Source: Anagrus nilaparvatae
Taxonomy: Eukaryota; Arthropoda; Insecta; Hymenoptera; Mymaridae
Length of the DNA: 64,000 nucleotides
Assembly (NCBI GenBank): GCA_022575985.1
Contig: JAKSXM010000132.1
Span: 11,718,001 to 11,782,000, forward strand
Direction of reading: 5' to 3'
Made by a program: the position numbers and the translations under genes. Below are positions 10,092-21,984 of the stretch, in pieces. How positions within the stretch are numbered: position 1 is the first letter of the stretch; the number at the start of each line of letters is the position of its first letter. The notes beneath the pieces were generated by a model. It was not told where the DNA came from and did not search any database. It worked only from the letters and a program-made list of their open reading frames with translations.

Positions 10092-11312
10092 TTGCTGGGG
10101 TTGTTGACTGAAATCTTGTGAAAAAATAGGTTCATCAAGTTGAGAGGTGATTGAGGGAGGGGGTGATAGTGAGGGAACTATAGGTGTCGGGTTTTTTGGT
10201 GGGTTTTGTTGAAGTACAGGTTGACATAGAATAGTAGTAGGAAAAGAATTAGAGTGAAGAGAAGAACTTTGAGGTATATTAGGGAAGGAGGGACGGTAGT
10301 TCAGAGGGTTTTGTTGTACATTGTGAGAAGAAGTATAATTTTTATTTGGATAATTAGTCTGATTGTTATTTTTTGAATATCTATTTTGGGGGGATGAAGT
10401 ATGAGGATAATTAGGATTATTTATGTGATTGCTAGTTTGTTTTTGATGATTGTGTGTAGAAGTAGAAGGTTTTGAGTGAATGTGAGAATGAAACATGTCC
10501 TGTTTACGTTGATTTTGTTGATTACTAGTTCTTGATAGATGAAAACGAGCTTGAGGTTGACGTGTGTTGATTTGTGAACGAAATTGGAGATTTTGTTGAT
10601 GAGTTGAATCATTTATCTGAGGTTGAGCTATTTGAGAGAGCTGCTGTTGTTGCTGTGGTTGTAGCTGCTGGTTCTGTGGCTGTTGTTGTTGCAGTTGATG
10701 TACTTGGAGCTGTGTCTGTTGTTGCAAATAATTTTGCGGCTGAATATTTTGTATCTGCTGTTGCTGCAGAGCTAGATCTGAGGATAGATTCTTAGATAGA
10801 TCTTCTAAATCTTTATAACCATTTATTAATATAGCCCTATCATCAGGTGCTATTTGAAGAAAGATTTGCCCTTTGTTGTGCCAAACTCTAAAAAGGCCAA
10901 AGGAACGTTTTAAGTTTCTAGTAGCAGTGAGTAGTTTGTGCGTATCCTGAGAAAGCAATTCATTAATATAGATAGGATTTGCAGACATGAAGTATTTAAA
11001 GACATCAGAATTTGTGATATTGCCACAAGATTTTTTATTATCTAACAAGCGTAAGCAGTGTGCAGAAGAATAAAAAGTGACTTGGACTAGAGAAGTGTTG
11101 CTTGGGGTTTTAACAATGCGAACTTTTCTAATGTCCTGCTTGCTTAGATTTACTTTTAAATAATTAGCTAGTGTTGCTATCATACTTTTTAGGTCAACAT
11201 TACCATTATCAATATTTTCAAGACCTGAGATCATTAAATTAGATGAATAATCAATTTCCATGGTCCTAATTTTTGAATTTAAGTTGCCAATCTGCTCTTC
11301 ATGAGATTTCAA
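10089..11312 (-). CDS. LINE ORF1 nucleic-acid-binding protein with Gln-rich tail
   Basis: The longest frame begins at a TTG; the first ATG in frame is about 17 codons later (TMEIDYSSN). A domain of about residues 20-175 resembles the ORF1 domain of insect LINEs related to the baculovirus FP protein family: SSNLMISGLEN, then VRIVKTPSN, and YINELLSQDTHKLLTATR with FRVWHNKGQIFLQ. A tail of about 225 residues rich in Gln, Asn, Ser and Pro follows, with no CCHC knuckles. ORF1 proteins of this type coat the element RNA and act as nucleic-acid chaperones. Upstream sequence in another frame (11309-11509) looks like the lost N-terminal coiled coil, so this copy probably has a 1-nt shift near 11320. 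It ends at the UAG at 10089. Confidence 0.75.
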   Translation of the reverse strand: MKSHEEQIGNLNSKIRTMEIDYSSNLMISGLENIDNGNVDLKSMIATLANYLKVNLSKQDIRKVRIVKTPSNTSLVQVTFYSSAHCLRLLDNKKSCGNITNSDVFKYFMSANPIYINELLSQDTHKLLTATRNLKRSFGLFRVWHNKGQIFLQIAPDDRAILINGYKDLEDLSKNLSSDLALQQQQIQNIQPQNYLQQQTQLQVHQLQQQQPQNQQLQPQQQQQLSQIAQPQINDSTHQQNLQFRSQINTRQPQARFHLSRTSNQQNQRKQDMFHSHIHSKPSTSTHNHQKQTSNHINNPNYPHTSSPQNRYSKNNNQTNYPNKNYTSSHNVQQNPLNYRPSFPNIPQSSSLHSNSFPTTILCQPVLQQNPPKNPTPIVPSLSPPPSITSQLDEPIFSQDFSQQPQQ

Positions 11313-11509
11313 TATATTAGAATAAGCATTAATTGTATTGTAGCAATTTGATGGTTAAAATCCTTTAATCTTCCCTTTTTAGCATCAAGCGTATTTTTTT
11401 TCACTGTAACTAGAGAAACAACAAATTTCAAGAAACTGGTGCAATCAAAAGTGTTAAATTTCAAAAAATTTTCTATCCTCATTTTATATGTAAAGTGTCG
11501 TAATACCAT
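11309..11509 (-). pseudogene. Frameshifted N-terminal part of LINE ORF1
   Basis: A 66-codon frame overlapping the start of ORF1 reads VKKNTLDAKKGRLKDFNHQI, then ATIQ, charged and coiled-coil-like. This fits the N-terminus expected before LKSHEEQIGNLNSKI in the main ORF1 frame. A single-base shift between 11310 and 11335 would join the two. The true start of ORF1 is not fixed. Confidence 0.45.
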
Positions 11510-11540
11510 ACACTTGCATTCGTAACTATGTACGTTGAAC

Positions 11541-12639
11541 TTTCGCCCTGTAGATAAAATACCTAGTATTGTATATTGTAAAATTTCTTTGTTTTATAGA
11601 ATCTCTTATTTCACATCTATAATATGATATTTTGTAATAATAGTATCTAAACTACCCATTTGTTCTTTTTCAAAATTAAAAAATGAATAAGTAAAATGCG
11701 AGTTAAATAAATTTGAAAAAATTTATAAAATAAATATAGCAACATTAACATGGAATAATTCATATATAGGACATTCAGTAGTATACACAATACTTGCGTC
11801 ATCCTTTTTTACTCTATTTTCTTTGTATTTGTGTTTAATACACTTGTATCTAAATACATAAAAAAAAATAAGAAAACGACTAGAGCTTTTTTTTTGCAAT
11901 ATTTTTCTTCGTGACTCTGATGGTAATAGGCTTCGAGTGACTATACACTTGAGTTGAAATTGGTCTGCTTAGATATTGACATTCAAGATACGTAACTCGA
12001 ATTATATATTGAAGATTTAGTCTTTATTTCTTTTTTTTTTTTTTTACTAATAAGTTTTAACATTTTTTTTTTATTGATTTTTTTTAAAAGTTTGTAATTA
12101 TAGATAAAAATAAATTGTGTGCATTTTTATTTGTATATTTAAGTATGTGCATATAATGAATGCTTTTTTTTAGGATAAAAATTTTAATAAATGCATAAAA
12201 GTGCTTGAAAAAAAAAAATAGTATCGATTTATCAATTATTTATAGTTCAGTAGACTTTGATGCATCTCTGAAGTATGATTATATTTAATGTTTTTCTGAT
12301 ATGCATTTTACAACTATTTTTCACACTAAAAAAAAAAAAATACATAAAAAAAAAATCAAATTTCATTACTTATCTCATTCATTTTATTATTATTTTTTTT
12401 TTTATAAAATAAATTTTTCTTTTTTATTATTCTTCTTACGTCATAGTATTTTGTACCTTTTTTCAAAGAATTTTTTTTTTTTTTATAAAAAAGACTTTTT
12501 TTATCTTTTATGTTCATATTTATTATTGTGAAAAGTTTTTCATTTTTTGAAAAAAGCATATAGTTCTATATATATATATATATATTGATATTTTAAAATT
12601 TTTTTAGAATTTGAGAATGTAAGCATACTATAAATACGG
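11541..12639. other. AT-rich intergenic DNA
   Basis: Homopolymer-rich sequence with an AT dinucleotide run near 12571-12586. Opposing open frames at 12301-12559 are low-complexity Phe/Lys/Tyr translations and are not counted as genes. Confidence 0.5.
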
Positions 12640-13240
12640 ATTTCAGCCAGAAAATAGTATTAGGTGACTGGAGTGCTGATTTACTCGCAAAAAATAAATT
12701 TTTTAATAATATTATGAGTGAATTATCGCTCAAATTAATTAACACAGGTCCCACACATCACACTAATGAAAAGGATACTTAGATAGCCTCTATTTTTGTT
12801 GCTAACTGTTCTTATACTTTCAAGTATTTTAAATAGAATAACAGCTACATACCTCAATTCGAAATTAATTAATCTTGATTGATCAGTCTATTTAATATCG
12901 AAAGATTATTTTGACATTGAGTTGACATACTTGCACCTGATAAAATCTTGATTATACGCAAAAATAACTATCTTTGGATGAACATTGAACTACGTTTACT
13001 AAAATCAAAACGCGAAGCCATTAATAGGCGCTATCACAGAACAAGTTCACGTCACCTTATTTATGAATTCTGGATCCTTGCTAAATCATATGAGGAACAG
13101 TATAGAATGGCCCATTGTGCACAAACGCCTTTGTAGACCTCTCTATGCGAATAAGAATTTCTGGATAGGAATGAGAGTTTAGGGATATTCCAGCTGTATC
13201 TACTGACTGGAAATCGCACTCTTTTCAAATAAAATGCAAA
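12640..13240 (+). pseudogene. Decayed LINE endonuclease-to-RT linker fragment
   Basis: Plus-strand translation with several stops gives KIVLGDWSADLLAKNK, then LSLKLINTGPTHHTNEKDT and IASIFVANC, the late endonuclease blocks of a jockey/CR1-group LINE (ILGDFNADL ... GPTHHT ... IDxIFV). Further on, 12948-13136 reads NYLWMNIELRLLKSKREAI, then NRRYHRTSS and EFWILAKSYEEQYR, the linker before RT, and then a FWIGMRV block. Endonuclease start and RT are absent, so this is a relic from a family different from the LINE at 6.9-11.5 kb. Confidence 0.7.
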
Positions 13241-13544
13241 TTTCTGGTACTAGATTCCATGAGCTATAATATTATTAAACTCTCCTTATTAACTTAAAAA
13301 TGTATAAAAATAATCTTCCTCTGCCTCTACGAATTTGTTTGAATAATCGCCAATTTATCCGACTACGCAGCTATAAAAAAAATTTAATTTCCATTTGAAT
13401 CCATTCAATCACAGAAACTCCAAACAAATAAAAAAAAACAGCTTCTTTAGGAAATGTAAATAGAAAAAGAGAAAATTAAAAAAAATTTCCCTACTTACTT
13501 CAAAGAGAATAATCTTAAGTCTCAAGTAGAATATAATATATGTA

Positions 13545-13720
13545 GCATAATTGAAAATTTATTTGAGTATAAAATTAAATTAGGTTCAAGATTTAATTTA
13601 ATCCAAATAGATAAATTTATATTACTCTATGTATTAATAATGCATAAATTATTTTTTTTTCTTTATAAATTTGTTTTATATAGGGGAGATCAAGATATTC
13701 TGGCACATTTGTGAAATAAA
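13545..13720. repeat. Dispersed repeat, inverted mate of 6365-6540
   Basis: Reverse complement of 6365-6540 over about 175 bp, with CCAAGATATTCTGGC-type sequence at its right end (13690-13705) and ATTTATTTGAGTATAAAATT at 13557. It lies 0.3 kb downstream of the decayed LINE at 12640-13240. Confidence 0.7.
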
Positions 13721-14669
13721 ATTAAACACAGTCAACTACGTTAAAAACTTTTGCTTAAACATATACCTGATTTTGTTATAAAAAAAGTTGATGTCTTAAT
13801 TTTGTACCAAAATGCTCCATTCTCCCCTATTATTTGTAAATACGCAGTAGGTTATACTCTACGTTATAGTTTATAGTTTCTAAATAATGCAAAGAGTTTC
13901 TAAACAATAATGGTAAAATAAAATTAAAAAAAAAAAAGTATCTTTTATTTATTCATATAATGAGAAAAAAGCTTAAAGATAAAGTTTATATTCTTTTATA
14001 TTTTGAGAGCATAAAAATATCGTAATAATATTGTTAATTTTTTTTTTTTACTTTGTATTATAATAATTTCATTTAAAATTTATAGCTGTTTGCATTTTCT
14101 CTCTATAGTTAAAGTTTAATCAACTAAAAGGCAAAGGATTAAAAAGTCAAGCTAATGCAAGACATATATAAGCATTTATATATATGAGCATGTCTAGCTA
14201 ATAGCTTAATTTGAAGATAGATGTGACGTATTTTAATTATAATTTGCAAAATTTTAAATATTTAACTAAAAAAAGAAAAAAAAATGGTTTCTATATACTC
14301 AAAAGCAGATGAAAATTTAAAAAAAAAATGAATCAATTTTTTATCATACCATTTTAGCTAAACATGCTCATATATTATGTACTACGATATACATGCAAAT
14401 ACATATAGAACAGGCTGGATAAAGCATCTTTTTATGCAAAAAAATTTTTCATTCAGAAAAGCTTTCTATCTATATATTTTGCTACCTTTTTTTTTCTATG
14501 TAGGCATCAGCTTGTAAAAGATAATTAGCATGGATATTATATACACATAAAATATTTATAAAGAATTTTCTATTAAGCCTGTACAGTAAATTTTTCATTG
14601 CTTTTCTTTATTATAATTTATTTTTATCTATATATATGAGGGATCAAATTGGCCTAAAATATTTTTTGA
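13721..14669. other. AT-rich intergenic DNA
   Basis: Nothing recognisable as a gene or repeat boundary. Confidence 0.4.
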
Positions 14670-15815
14670 AGTCGAATTTTCAATTTAGGGAAATTATTTT
14701 CGTTTTTTTGGCCATTTTCTTTTAAATTAGCTCAAATTTTTCTTATTTTTGCTCCCAAGCGGTTATTTTTGAAAATTTTTAAAAATTTTTTCTTTGGGGC
14801 ACATATAAGAAATTTCTTGTCGAATAAAGTCTATTTCGACTACCGTGCACAATAAAATTATCATTCACATTTTTGTCTTTGAGATCAAATATGACGCCAT
14901 TTTTGTTGACCAGAAAAAAAAAGTGAACAAAGATGAGTTGAACAGAAAAAAATGAACAAAAAAAGTTGAACATAGAAATTTTTGAACAAAAAAAATTGAA
15001 CATAAAAACTTTTGAACAAAAAAAGTTAACCAAAATTTTTTGACAAAAAAAAAATAAAAAATTTTAATGAAAAAGTGAAAATAAGAAGTTGAAAATAGAA
15101 ATTTTCAAGTTTTTTCATTTTTTTAAGTTTGTTCAACTTATAAATTTCTATGTTCAACTGCTTATGTTCATTTTTTTATTAATTTTTTATTTTTTTTTTG
15201 TCAAAAAATTTTGGTCAACTTTTTTTGTTCAAAAGTTTTTATGTTCAATTTTTTTTGTTCAAAAATTTCTATGTTCAACTTTTTTTGTTCATTTTTTTCT
15301 GTTCAACTCATCTTTGTTCACTTTTTTTTCTGGTCAACAAAAATGGCGTCTCAAATATCTCAAAATGTGCAGCTGCATAGTTTTTCAAATTGGTCTTAAA
15401 TTTTTTTTTACAACGTATTATATTTTTACTTTAAAAAATTTAGGTTTTAGAGTACGATAACCTGGAAACCACAGGTTAAAAAATGACGATTTTTAAAATA
15501 CAACCTTTTAGACTTTTTAAAATTCGCTCTAAATCACGTAATCAAATGAAAACCTTATTTGGAGATTTTTTTCTTTAAGAAATTTTACATAGTATGAATA
15601 TTTCGATACCCTTTGAAGGGCTTGTGTAAAAATAGCGAAATTTAGAACCTAAAAGTTTTTTTTTTTCACATGGGCAGTTAAATAAACTTTTAGACTACGG
15701 AACTGAAAAAATTTTGTATCTAAAACGGCAATATTTTTCTCTTTAAAATAAGTACTTGGAAACTAAAATGCAAAATTTTGAGCTAATTTAAAATAAAATG
15801 AGAAAAAACGAAATG
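14670..15815. mobile_element. Palindromic element with GTTCAA-rich core repeats
   Basis: The core 14880-15355 is a long inverted repeat. GACGCCATTTTTGTTGACCA on the left (14892) pairs with GGTCAACAAAAATGGCGTC on the right (15332). Each arm has short tandem units of TTGAACAAAAAAA / TTTTTTTGTTCAA. The arms weaken outward, but TTTAAATTAGCTCAAA (14723) and its complement GAGCTAATTTAAA (15780) still match. Open frames on both strands here are by-products of the repeat. No protein is encoded. Confidence 0.7.
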
Positions 15816-17877
15816 GCAGCCAAAAATTGAGAATTGGACCCCAAGATTTGAATATTGATGAAAAGATTTATTTTTAGTCGTATTTTTTGAAAACATATTC
15901 TAACATAATTTTCGTAACCCTTCAGTCCAAATCGAACCCAATTGGCGCGGAATATTTTTATTTTACGAACCCGTGTCAAGAAAAAAAGATTATTACTAGT
16001 TTGTATGTTAGTGCAACTAATAAGTATGGGACATGTTGGTGTTTGACAGTATTAACTAATATTTATAAGTCCCTAAATTAAAATGATTAAAGTACCTTCC
16101 TAAAAACTTATGTGTTAATTACTTCTTTCATGTTAAAAGAATGACCCAGAACACATGTAAGTTAGCATCTGAGGTGAAGGTGAAGTTAATAAACTGCAAT
16201 CTGGGGTATACTTTTTTTATGGACAAGGGTAGTGTTCAGGGTAACCTTCTCTCGCCGGTGCAAGAAAATACGAGTTTTATAAATTACAGTTTTTTTTAGC
16301 CATTGACAAGAGATATTTATTTTTACATAAAAAAACTTGAAACTTATTTATTGGTAACTTTTATTGTTATATTTTTATATTTTTTTATAATATATATATA
16401 AAAGCTTGAATAAAACTGATTTTTTTTTTAATTATGAAAAATTACAAGCTTTATAGTATTTTCTTCTTTTGTTATTGAAAGTGATTATTAAGAATAAAAT
16501 TTTTTTTTGCATCATTGATGTCAAATAATTTTAATTATCATTATCTTGCACAAAAAAAAAGAATTATAAAAAACTAAGAGATTTAATTACACGTAATTAT
16601 TTATTTCTCTTACTTTACTATTTTTAGTTTTTTTTGAAAAAAGTATGATATACTTTGATATGACATATAATTAACGTGGATATTTTAGTTTATTTTATAG
16701 AAATACAATAATGACCTACTTTTTGCTACACGAAAAATGTGACAATTTTCCCAAAAAAGGTTAAAAAAAAAAAAAAACTTAAGTTGCAATGGTTACTCTT
16801 ATTTGATATTTATATTACGAAAATTTCGGTCTTTTTGTTTTCCAAAATGCCCTAAAATGAACTATGGCAGAATAACTGATCATTTTTCGGTAATATTTTT
16901 TAAACAAGAGACAAAATATTGGTTTTGACTTAGGACGAAGTTGTATGCACCAGCGAGCATAGCGAGCATAATGGTTAGGATAACTTTACTTTGTAATAGG
17001 AACTTGAAACAGAAAAAAAATGGCCAAAAGTGACCTAATTTGAGCAACAGAGGGAAACGTGACTATTTTCTGGAAAAAGGGGCCAAAAAATTTGTATAAG
17101 CAAACATCTTGAAATAGTTTCTTACTTTTGAACCAATAATGCTGACAGGCCATATACACAGCGTCTGGACTATAAATACAAAAACACTACATATTTTAAT
17201 GAGGTTCATACTATACGACGGTTATTTGTACACATTTACACATTAAATTTAATTTTAAGTTTACTTTTACAGAATAGATATGTGTTATTGTTCTTGAATT
17301 TCAATTTAAATTGCTCTTTAATCATATTTTCATTTTCTTAAAAAGTTGAACAGTTGCCGAATTCCTCCATTACATGCATAAAATTCTCGATAAAATTACC
17401 TTTCTTAAATTTTCTTTAATTTTCAAGTTATCCTATAGTATTATAAAAAGAGTGCATAATAACAAACATATATGCTCAGCTTCACTAATAATAATAATAA
17501 TACAGTGTAATTTTATGAGCTTATATAATTTCTTTAAAAAAGTAAATTTTATTAAATTTTCAATCTAAAAAATCTTTTTACATAAAATCCGAGTTCTATG
17601 CTATAATTCTAACATCTTTTTTACAATTACATCACATATATATAGTAATTAATGTCTCCTTTGAGAGAATAAATTTTTATTCTTAAATGTTTCTCTACTC
17701 CCAAGATACCTCCATTTTAAAGAGACTCATATAAAACACACATATTCATTAAATTATAAAAAAAAATAAATAAATTTTTAAAAATTAACATAATTTTTTT
17801 TTCTCATAAAAATACCCTAAAATTTACCTTAACATTTTCTAATAAAATTTTCTTTATATTTTATTTAATTTTATTGT
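15816..17877. other. AT-rich intergenic DNA with a short shared repeat
   Basis: No gene. About 16900-16965 (TTTTTTAAACAAGAGACAAA, TTGGTTTTGACTT, then GTTGTATGCACCAGCGAGC) partly matches 45670-45735 in the rdgA intron, suggesting remnants of one dispersed element. A direct GCGAGCATAGCGAGC repeat lies at 16953. Confidence 0.4.
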
Positions 17878-18975
17878 AGGCTGATTCCGTGTGAGATGGG
17901 ATCTTCCGATTGAGCTATAACTGTTCACTGGTGATCATATATATAAAATGTCCATGACAATTTTGACGTCTTGAAATCGTTTCTAGCATTCTCTGTAAAT
18001 TTTTGAAATTGTAAACCGATTTTAAAGCTTTCAGCCATCAATTTTTGCTTCAAAAGCATGAAAAATGTTAAAAAATTTATTAAAAAACAAATCTAGGCTG
18101 GAAATTTCCCTGGGTTTTTGAATTTCCAAATCGTTTTTTTAAATTTTTAAGTGGAAAGCCAGAAACTCAGTAAATTTAAGCCATCCTGATTGTTGCTCAA
18201 AACTCTTAAAAGGTTACTTTCAATATAACTTCATACTGGGGATGAAGTCAGAATATTCCACATACTTTCACCTAGTATTCATATAGGTTTGGGTAAATTC
18301 ACATACGGAACAGTTATATCGATAATTAGTGAAATTGTCAAAAAAGCTATATAAAAATATACAAAGGCAGAACCGATTTCATATATAAAATTTATCATTA
18401 AAAAAATTTTTTTTTAATGCCCTAAAACTTTTTCTACTTGTATAATATTTTTCTTAAAAACATAAAAATATACATCCTTGTGTAAAATTTCTCGTGGAAT
18501 CCAAATTTTTGGTCAAATTTGTTCGCGCAAATCAAAAATATTTTTGATCTCAGAAATGAATTCTACGGGATATTCGAGTTAATTTGAGTTTTTTACAGAA
18601 AAAAAAGATAAATTATTTCTTATTTTTCTTACGCTTTTTTTATAAGAGTCTAAAACACCAAAATGGCCATTGAAAATCGAGGACTGAACCTTATGAAAAA
18701 ACGTGGAGGGTTATTTTTAGTAATACTTTGGAACCGATTTGAAGACCCGAGCATGCATCTTATCCAGGTTTGGTTTAATTTGTGCCACATAAGAAATCGC
18801 TTCTGCCTAAATTTGCATAAGAATATAGCTTTTTTCGCAAAATTTACATTTTCAAAATTAGAAAATTTCACCAATTTTCTTTCACTAATAAACTTTTTCC
18901 TATCTGAAAATTTACAGCTCAATTGGAAGATCCCATTTGCAAGACAAAGTATATTTCACATGGAATCGGCCTGTA
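17878..18975. mobile_element. Inverted-repeat element, diverged relative of the 1030-3450 palindrome
   Basis: Ends match as inverted repeats: AGGCTGATTCCGTGTGA and GGGATCTTCCGATTGAGCT at the left, AGCTCAATTGGAAGATCCC and TCACATGGAATCGGCCT at the right. Internal sequence GTGTAAAATTTCTCGTGGAA (18480) and GGAACCGATTTGAAGACCC (18730) match blocks of the large palindrome (2880 and 3418). No convincing protein; overlapping frames on both strands at 18650-18983 are shadows. Confidence 0.6.
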
Positions 18976-19975
18976 CCAATTAAAAAATAATAGTTAATAT
19001 TATTACATTTATCTAACAAGTGGTTTTACTTTACTTCGTTCTTTTATTATAAAAATACAACAGGACAAAGTATTATAAGCGTATTTAAAAACTAACGTTT
19101 TTACATTGGCTTTATTGTTTCAAAATAAATTGTATAAAACTCTATTATTCTACGTATATATTTTCTTTTTGTTACTTGAAATTCGATAAAATTTAATTTA
19201 TTTTACCCTTTTTACAAAGTTTTAACAAAAGAAAATACTATTTTATAAGCAATTATTTATCCAGATTTTATATTTAATTGGTATTACTTTTTTATTATTT
19301 TTTTTTTTTTTAGTTTTTTTTAGAATTCTTTTGTGGTTTTTATTATAAAGCGATATTTTCATAGTATAGAAGTTAATTGTAAATTCTATAGCTCACTTTT
19401 GTATTTTATTTTAGTATACTTTTTTTAACATTTTTTTAAATCCCTGTTCGTATTCATTTGCAATTAAATGTACTTCTTTTGAAATTTTGAATTTTGAATA
19501 CGTGTTTATACAAATTAAATTATATTTTACTCGAATAAAGAATTAATAGAATTTTTTTTTGTAAAAAATAAAAAAGAATTTTTACGATTTGGGAATTTTT
19601 TGGGCAGATTGTGATAATAATTTCTAAGTACCCCTTTTTAGTGTAAATTTCAGATATTTCTGAAATGCTGTAAAAAAAAACAAATTAGCAAATTTCGATA
19701 GTTTTTGCATGCATGCTCTTTTTTAGTACAGCGTTTTAGGAATTATTCAAATTTGTCTGAAAATTTATTAAGATTTCCCAATAATGGAAAGTTTGCTGCC
19801 CATTGACTACTGTTGCTATTACATTGCTTATTTTTAAAATAAATTCTTTTTTCTTTTTTTATATATACATACAGTTTATAAATTATGTATGTTATGTTAT
19901 ATTAAAATTGTTACTAACCGCTATTACTATTCATGTAACTTATGTATCAAATTTTTGTGAAACAAAATAAAAGAT

Positions 19976-20008
19976 TATTTACATTTACATTTACATTTAC
20001 ATTTACAT
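19976..20008. repeat. (TTTACA)n microsatellite
   Basis: Five consecutive TTTACA units. Confidence 0.9.
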
Positions 20009-20435
20009 AATCTTTAGAAATTCTGTTGATATATTTATGTTATTTTTTTTTACTAGGGTAGACAAAATATTTTAATAAATAATACACGAACTATTGATTA
20101 ACGATTAAAACTGAATTGCATGATACATTACAATTATAAACAATAAATACGATAATTCAAAATTTTGCTAATTTAACAATTGACCAAATTAGACTGAGAA
20201 GTATTGCACGCACTCTGTGAACACGTAAATAAGACAAAGGCAAGTGTTTGCTTGCATATTGATACATCGTTAATTCATAGTTAAATGCGTTAATTTAATA
20301 TTGATCTCATGAACTGTTAACAATTATTTTTTTTTAATTTGCAAATTTTATAAAGCACCCAAAATTAAGTATAGGGGCTGCGCCCCCTTGATTCCCTGTT
20401 GTCTAGCTTGCTATAGGAGATGCAAGTACACTATT

Positions 20436-20472
20436 AGCAAAGAATATATATACTGCATATATATTCTTTGCT
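20436..20472. repeat. Perfect 16-bp-stem hairpin
   Basis: AGCAAAGAATATATAT and its exact complement are separated by 5 bases, flanked by CTATT/CTATTAGG. No terminator function is implied; it may be the end or core of a small inverted-repeat element. Confidence 0.7.
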
Positions 20473-21984
20473 ATTAGGAAGTATATAGAATTCTCATTTT
20501 TGTTGCTGGGCCTTCATTGACTCCCTGAGGTTTAGATTACTGCAGTATTAAGGGTTGCATTATTAAGGGGTATGAGAATTTTTTTTTTTATATTTTGAGA
20601 GTTTTCCCTAAAATTAAAAATGATTATATAAATAATATTTAAACAATAAATCCAAAATAATAAAACCATTAAATTATCGAAAGTATAGAAAATTTTCTGA
20701 ATCATTTAAAATTTATAACTTTGATACACATAATTCAATACAATAAATTACAATATTTTGAAGTTTACTCAAAATATCGAAAAATGAAGGAATAAAAAAT
20801 TCCCTTTTATTTTTTTGCCTTATCAACATTGGTTACTTAAAAATTGAACTAAAACCTTTTAAAAATTATTAAAATATTTATTAAAATTTTTTATAAACTA
20901 AATTAACACTCTAAAAGCTTTTTAAAAAAATAAAAAATTTATTTTTATTTGTTTCCACACATGATGCAATTTCATTAATATTTAAATTACATAAATATTT
21001 TCAAAAAAAAAAAAAAAAAAAAAAAAATGATAATACAACGTATAAAAATTTTTCCATTATATAAAGATCGATGGAGATCTGAAGTTGCTTCTATTCAACT
21101 TTTTATTCGCCTTCTGATTGGCTGAATTATAATCGATTATTCGATTATATTTAAATTTATTCTAAAAATTGGGATTCATTATCAATATATTGTATAAAAT
21201 AAAAATATACTATAATAAGAAAATATTTATCATAATTTAAATTTATTCTTAACATTTAAAGATTAATTAATAAACTAATGATAATTAAAAAATGTTGTTT
21301 ATATGAAAAATTTAAGTAAATAAAATTAATGGTTATGCGAGTGGTTATGTTATTTTATAGTTTGTTTATAAATTAAAATATACAAGAAATGTACGTGCAA
21401 TAAAAAGAGGTTAAAAGCAAAATTTGTAATATTTATAAAATCAATTAGGCTTAGGTATATATAGGTGAAGAAAAAAAGTAAAATTAATATTTAAAAATTA
21501 TAGGTATTTTTAAAAAAACCAAATAATTTATACTTTTGTAGTAAAAGAAATAATATTTAAAAAATGTCAAAATCTTGAAGCAATTAATGTGGTTGTTTTG
21601 ATTATTATTAAATATTAGGAAAGGTCTCAATCAATCCACAAAACAAAAAAATAACCTTAAATCCACGCTCAAAAAAGTCTACAAATTTAAATAATTTTGC
21701 AATATTATCCTCCAAAATTATTTAGAAACTCACTTTAGGTATTCCAGTATCCAGTGCAGTAAAAAAAAAAAATAAAACATTTAATTCAAATATAAAAATA
21801 AAATTTCTTTTGTGGATGAAGAAATTAAATTAGCAAATTCGTTACGGAAGATTTTGGAGCCGTATTAAAAATACATAGAGCTATATGGGTCAAAATGGCT
21901 TATGCGCTGTAAACATGTTAATTGGTTATTGACTCTGAAATTATTTTAACTCCAATTCAAACGCATCAGATTGGTTCAAAAATG

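Larger units (their letters stand above)
6871..11540 (-). mobile_element. Near full-length non-LTR retrotransposon (jockey/CR1-group LINE)
   Basis: A minus-strand element whose 3' end is marked by an approximately 30-nt T run at about 6874-6904 (poly(A) on the element strand). Order on its own strand: possible 5' region and ORF1 N-terminus (11509-11309), ORF1 nucleic-acid-binding protein (11312-10089), AP-like endonuclease (10088-9375), reverse transcriptase and C-terminal domain (9468-7195), 3' UTR. ORF1 and the endonuclease share a frame separated by one UAG. At least two 1-nt shifts (near 9455 and near 11320) break the coding region of this copy. No RNase H or CCHC knuckle is seen. The 5' end and target duplication could not be fixed. 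Confidence 0.85.
18976..21984. other. AT-rich intergenic DNA
   Basis: No gene seen. It holds a hexamer microsatellite, a perfect hairpin and a short poly(A) run (21003-21027). A GC-rich fragment at 20373-20395 (GGGGCTGCGCCCCCTTGATT) resembles one at 27440 and may be a Helitron scrap. Confidence 0.5.

Noticed and set aside
14779..15460. Several open frames on both strands
   Set aside because: They mirror each other across the palindrome core and are Phe/Asn/Lys-rich repeat translations.
18650..18983. Overlapping 90- and 106-codon frames on opposite strands
   Set aside because: They lie in an inverted-repeat element and resemble no known protein.
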